6,337 nt of DNA from Bacillota bacterium (lineage in GTDB: Bacteria; Bacillota; UBA4882; UBA8346), in NCBI GenBank assembly GCA_028282485.1, contig JANQHU010000099.1, positions 1 through 6,337 of the forward strand, written 5' to 3'. The notes under the pieces are model-generated. The model made no database searches and was not told where the DNA came from. It saw nothing but the letters and a program-made list of their open reading frames with translations. Shown here piece by piece: positions 4,301 through 6,337 of the stretch. The translations under genes and the position numbers were made by a program. Numbering within the stretch: the first letter of the stretch is position 1; every line of letters starts with the position of its first letter.

Positions 4301-6337
4301 ACGTCCGTAGGGAATACTGCTCCAATCATCTTCTAAACCCTGATAATTATGATAAATCGACCAAATGGCAGCTTCGGTGGCTCCGCCCAAACTAATAACT
4401 TGGACCTTTGGTAAATACTTAATCATTAAATCCGGTAAATTTAACGGAATCCAGTCTCCCGAAAGCATTGCTAAGCGTACTTTAGGTAAAATTAATTTCT
4501 TTTCGGAGTCTAAATAAGCCCCTAGCATCTGCATCAGCGCAGGTACCGAATTCCAGACGGTAACTTCGTATTGAGCGATCAGCTGGGCCCAGTGGGACGG
4601 ATCGGTCATGCGATCCTTATGGGGGTAAATTAAAGCGCCACCCACCGATAATGGTCCAAAAATATCATAGACTGATAAGTCAAAACTTAGCTGGGCTAGC
4701 CCTAGCACACGGTCTTGCCCGGTAAGCCGGAATCGTTGATTAATATCATTAATGGTATTTGCTGCGGCATCATGGCTGATGACCACCCCTTTTGGTTTTC
4801 CGGTAGAACCAGAGGTATAAATAACGTAAGCAGGCAGCTTTAAATCCCCGGCATAGATGTTTCCCCTGGCTTCTGTTGGCGACAACTGATCAACTTCTAT
4901 TCTATGAATTTGCTCGGGCCAGTCTATGGTAGTAGTAGAAGTTGTTAAAACAAATCGGACTCCGGCTTGTTCCAGCATTTCCAAACGGCGCAGGTGAGGT
5001 TGGTTGATATCAATTGGTACATATACCGCCCCCACTGATAAGGCTCCCAAGACTGCCGCGACCTGGTGCACTCCTTTTGCCATTACTACGGCTACTCGTT
5101 CCTGGATTTTACCACCTAGCTCGGTTAATTTTTGAGCCACTGCGGCGGCGCGCTGCGCTAGTTCGCGATAAGTGATTTCTTCGTCACTATCAACTACTGC
5201 TAGTTTTTCGGGAGTTACCTCGGCTTGGGCCAAAACTGGCAAATGTAATTGTTGCTTCGGCAAAGAAACCTGGGTTGCGTTTATTTGACTTCTTTGGGTT
5301 ATTTGCCAAGCTGGTAGAGGCACAACCTCACGCTTCTCCCAGACTTGGCTGGTTTCAGCTAAGGAACGTAATAATTCCGCAAAAACCTCAAACATATCAT
5401 CAACCATTTGGTCTGGGAAGACTCCTTCCCGCACATCCCAGTTAACTTGTAAACCCTCAGCACTATCCATAGCTTGACAATCAATGACTACCTGAGGAGT
5501 TTGGCTGATGCCATACCCAGTTATTTTGCCCGTTAACTTGTTGCCTTGAGTCGGTTCCACCAGTCCAATAGCGCTGGTAAAGACCACCGGCATTAAGGCT
5601 GCCTCCCGGCCTCGCTGACGGGCAACTTGCCGTAACACTTCCACTCCGGAAAAGAGCCGATGATCCAAATCGGCAAACAACTGTTTTTGTAAAATCCGGG
5701 CCTGTTCACTAAAGGAAACCGTTGGATCCCAATCGACGGCCAATAGATTTACTGAAGTGAAATCACCCACAATCTGATTTACTTGGGAATGGAGCGGTAA
5801 GCGGTTCAGTAAAGTCAAATTAAGACAAAATTGTTGTTGTTGACTCCATCTTTCTAAAACGGCAGCATAAACGGTCAGCACTACGGCGGTGGGGGTTAAC
5901 CCCAGTTTTTGACCCTGTTGTTTGAGAGTTTCCCAATTCTGATGATCTAATTTTATGAAACGGCGGCGAAAACGAGCCGGGCCGGAATGATTCTGCTTCC
6001 TAGCAAGGGGCAGTTCCGGGGCCAAGGGCAAGCTATCAATTCGCTGCAGCCAATATTCTCTATCCCGCAAGTATTTAGTACTTTCTTTCAAACTACGTTC
6101 CGCCAACACATAGTCGCGAAAACTCAAGGATGGAGTCGGCAATTGGCAGTTGGGCTCTTGGTAAAGAGCCTCAAATTCAGCTAAAAGTAACCAAATGCTG
6201 GCCCAATCGGCTATGAGAAATTCCATCGAAAAATGCAAGAGGGTCTGATCTGGTAATTTAGTCAGTTGAATAGTAAATAACGGCCAGCCATCCGTCTGAT
6301 AAACCCGGTGACCTAGTTCTTCCCTAATTTCCTTAAG
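1313..6337 (-). CDS. NRPS cysteine module Cy-A(MT)-PCP-TE, PchF-like (5' end outside window)
   Basis: This is the terminal NRPS module, with 1,674 residues visible (numbered from the window edge). The frame stays open to base 6337, so no true start is seen; PchF of the same layout is about 1,800 aa, so about 130 residues may be missing. Domains in order: Cy, about 1-345, with ExxxxD at 39-44, PVVFTS with Thr254, and Asp286; A, about 373-800, with YTSGSTGKPKG near 507-517, YRTGDL at 737-742 and Lys1230 in ANGKIDRREL; a methyltransferase inserted between A8 and A10, about 803-1188, with EVGAGTGAT at 1016-1024; PCP with DCGADSL, pantetheine Ser1290; and thioesterase, about 1368-1668, with GYCSGG, Asp1474 and His1646. 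The expected role is to load L-Cys, condense and cyclise it to a thiazoline, methylate the intermediate, and release the product. No reductase, salicylate-loading gene or exporter is in the window. Codon use is clearly more GC-rich than the 3' flank. The family is certain; the product is inferred. Confidence 0.95.
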   Translation of the reverse strand, partial: LKEIREELGHRVYQTDGWPLFTIQLTKLPDQTLLHFSMEFLIADWASIWLLLAEFEALYQEPNCQLPTPSLSFRDYVLAERSLKESTKYLRDREYWLQRIDSLPLAPELPLARKQNHSGPARFRRRFIKLDHQNWETLKQQGQKLGLTPTAVVLTVYAAVLERWSQQQQFCLNLTLLNRLPLHSQVNQIVGDFTSVNLLAVDWDPTVSFSEQARILQKQLFADLDHRLFSGVEVLRQVARQRGREAALMPVVFTSAIGLVEPTQGNKLTGKITGYGISQTPQVVIDCQAMDSAEGLQVNWDVREGVFPDQMVDDMFEVFAELLRSLAETSQVWEKREVVPLPAWQITQRSQINATQVSLPKQQLHLPVLAQAEVTPEKLAVVDSDEEITYRELAQRAAAVAQKLTELGGKIQERVAVVMAKGVHQVAAVLGALSVGAVYVPIDINQPHLRRLEMLEQAGVRFVLTTSTTTIDWPEQIHRIEVDQLSPTEARGNIYAGDLKLPAYVIYTSGSTGKPKGVVISHDAAANTINDINQRFRLTGQDRVLGLAQLSFDLSVYDIFGPLSVGGALIYPHKDRMTDPSHWAQLIAQYEVTVWNSVPALMQMLGAYLDSEKKLILPKVRLAMLSGDWIPLNLPDLMIKYLPKVQVISLGGATEAAIWSIYHNYQGLEDDWSSIPYGRPLANQGFRVLDAQMRDCPVWVTGMLYITGSGLAEGYLGNQAATQKSFLRHPVDGERLYRTGDLGRYTPGGEIEFLGRLDNQVKIKGHRIELGEIEATLLGHPAVAAAGVVVDGKGDERALLGAVETISQKERQSEVEKATFDHLVKGINELASEVATDLSRAEVELAMADLDQAVQQSMLQALLQLGLFAREEKYSLEEILKWRGIASQFRWIVQRWIAMLTKAGVLLEEPGPCYSCPQKPDQKSLNDYWNKAAASWTQKLGAPEFIAYVRTNTEKLPELLSGQQDPVALLFPEGKLDYVRSLYFNHVMANYLNKCIATLIERIATKRPDQVLRILEVGAGTGATTEKVLKALDGCNVAYFYTDVTSFFLPSAKSRFGEFPGIRFGLLDVDQDYRSQGLVPNSFDVVLAAGVLENARDIPASMNRLKELIAPGGWLVFTEPTAEHAWILASQAFMMTEPGDQLRAKTSYLNHQEWLDLLKKFGEEPILTLPEAEHQLAPLGFHIFAKQFKQHRLAVSDSELLEYLSWRLPAHMIPTHLQIVDSLPISANGKIDRRELAKWRPQVINQNIVLNTEAENTDQLETELSQIWVEALCIPSLGKQQNLYDCGADSLIMAQVAGKLRDKFAAAAPPREIPYDELLRQMLNYPTVAALVEFIHAHTQKGTNTLENAKPGRSEKSSNAVLTSYGGGEQGPLRVVFHAGLGTMNCFQLLLDHLKKQNLGPVIGITVADTEKYCQSEPSQLIEALADDYAQRLLESGNQQMQLIGYCSGGLIAIEVARRLVENGIDLLDLVLVDSHPVLFDIEDDLIIESLFVPNMNITIEQAGFGEVDPDVLAQGLLHVFKSNNQSLPQGVALKIGGNPELDQVGAMFNKMATHSLRERFTAYVATIAQVTGEQMPVEMAEGLFKLYRQSFKAARFEPLPYMGDLRFLLAKESFSFLPGTDEMTLAFWRAVCLGQFQVTEIEGNHFSCIEAEPNATKLAQLIAAPLLLMLAEA
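1334..2236 (-). other. Type I thioesterase domain with cysteine at the nucleophile position
   Basis: An alpha/beta hydrolase fold releases the finished chain from the carrier domain. The nucleophile elbow is IGYCSGGLIAIEVARRL: in G-x-Nuc-x-G the third position is Cys1447 (codon TGC, minus strand 1997-1999), and Ser1448 lies one residue on. The likely acid is Asp1474 in LVLVDSHP and the His is His1646 in EGNHFSC. FHAGLGT near the start is the usual oxyanion-hole strand end. Confidence 0.85.
2329..2600 (-). other. Peptidyl carrier protein (PCP) domain
   Basis: The carrier motif LYDCGADSLIMAQ gives Ser1290 as the 4'-phosphopantetheine attachment site. CGADS in place of the common GGDS or GGHS is a mild variation. 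An upstream helix (ELSQIWVEAL) and a downstream helix (NYPTVAALVEFI) complete the four-helix fold. The domain lies between the resumed A domain and the thioesterase, as expected for a terminal module. Confidence 0.9.
2774..3936 (-). other. SAM-dependent methyltransferase domain embedded in the A domain
   Basis: About 385 residues interrupt the A domain between the A8 region (GHRIELGEIE) and A10. A helical N-terminal part with a CYSC pair (Cys913, Cys916) leads to a class I fold with motif I LEVGAGTGATTEKVL, then FDVVLAAGVLEN and APGGWLVFTEPT. The glycine-rich SAM loop is intact, unlike the altered methyltransferase-like domain of PchE that serves as an epimerase. Active methylation is therefore likely: N-methylation as in PchF, or C-methylation as in some thiazoline pathways. 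The boundaries are approximate. Confidence 0.85.
3937..5219 (-). other. Adenylation domain core, cysteine-specific
   Basis: The pocket residues, placed by alignment to GrsA numbering, are Asp553 (235), Leu554 (236), Tyr557 (239), Asn596 (278), Met624 (299), Ser626 (301), Leu650 (322), Ile658 (330), Trp659 (331) and Lys1230 (517). The code D-L-Y-N-M-S-L-I-W-K differs from the well-known cysteine code D-L-Y-N-L-S-L-I-W-K only at 299, a variable position. Cysteine also fits the Cy domain in front. The small subdomain resumes after the methyltransferase insert, at about residues 1200-1236. Confidence 0.9.
5300..6337 (-). other. Heterocyclization (Cy) domain, N-terminus cut
   Basis: The domain condenses the upstream acyl chain with cysteine and cyclodehydrates it to a thiazoline. 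The Cy-type core FSMEFLIADWAS replaces the HHxxxDG of ordinary condensation domains. The residues shown in Cy structural work to matter for cyclodehydration are present: Thr254 in MPVVFTSAIG and Asp286 in QTPQVVIDCQ. The first Asp of DxxxxD is Glu39 and the second is Asp44. The N-terminal hundred or so residues lie outside the window. Confidence 0.85.

Noticed and set aside
5987..6184. Plus-strand open frame of 65 codons
   Set aside because: It is antisense to the Cy domain and has no homology pattern I recognise.
6236..6238. In-frame TTG as the start of the NRPS
   Set aside because: The frame stays open through 6239-6337 and encodes Cy-domain sequence (GHRVYQTDGWPLF) continuous with the core motif, so the start lies beyond the window.

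Overview
The window holds the 3' part of one large nonribosomal peptide synthetase (NRPS) gene (minus strand, about 1313 to beyond 6337). Beyond its 3' end lies an AT-rich accessory stretch (1 to about 1300) with two small minus-strand features, a decayed insertion-sequence remnant and the 5' part of an rRNA methyltransferase gene. All intact genes read on the minus strand. The organism is not identifiable with certainty. Good Shine-Dalgarno sites, a TTG start, a classic hairpin plus U-tract terminator and an AT-rich flank suggest a low-to-moderate GC bacterium, plausibly Bacillota (clostridial or related). This is inference.

Region 1313-6337: a cysteine module with the order Cy (heterocyclization, 5' end outside the window) - A with an embedded SAM-dependent methyltransferase - PCP - thioesterase. 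This is the architecture of pyochelin synthetase PchF, and the A-domain pocket reads D-L-Y-N-M-S-L-I-W-K, almost the known cysteine code. The likely role is the last assembly-line step for a thiazoline/thiazolidine metallophore or related metabolite: adding and cyclising the final cysteine, methylating it, and releasing the product. Two departures from textbook motifs stand out: the thioesterase has Cys at the nucleophile position (GYCSGG), and the first Asp of the Cy DxxxxD motif is Glu. A clear intrinsic terminator (1238-1272) closes this transcript, so the genes below it are probably a separate unit.

Region 857-1239: a remnant of an ISL3-type transposase (plus strand, internal stop, loss of everything after the N-terminal zinc-finger region) abuts a 49-codon open tail of an unrecognised minus-strand gene. 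This looks like an old insertion and deletion scar.

Region 1-852: a 78-residue acidic, helical hypothetical protein, then a gene cut by the window edge that matches the NpmA/KamB family of 16S rRNA A1408 methyltransferases along all 178 visible residues. That family confers aminoglycoside resistance, so this accessory flank may carry a resistance determinant beside the NRPS locus. No functional link between the methyltransferase and the NRPS can be shown from this window.
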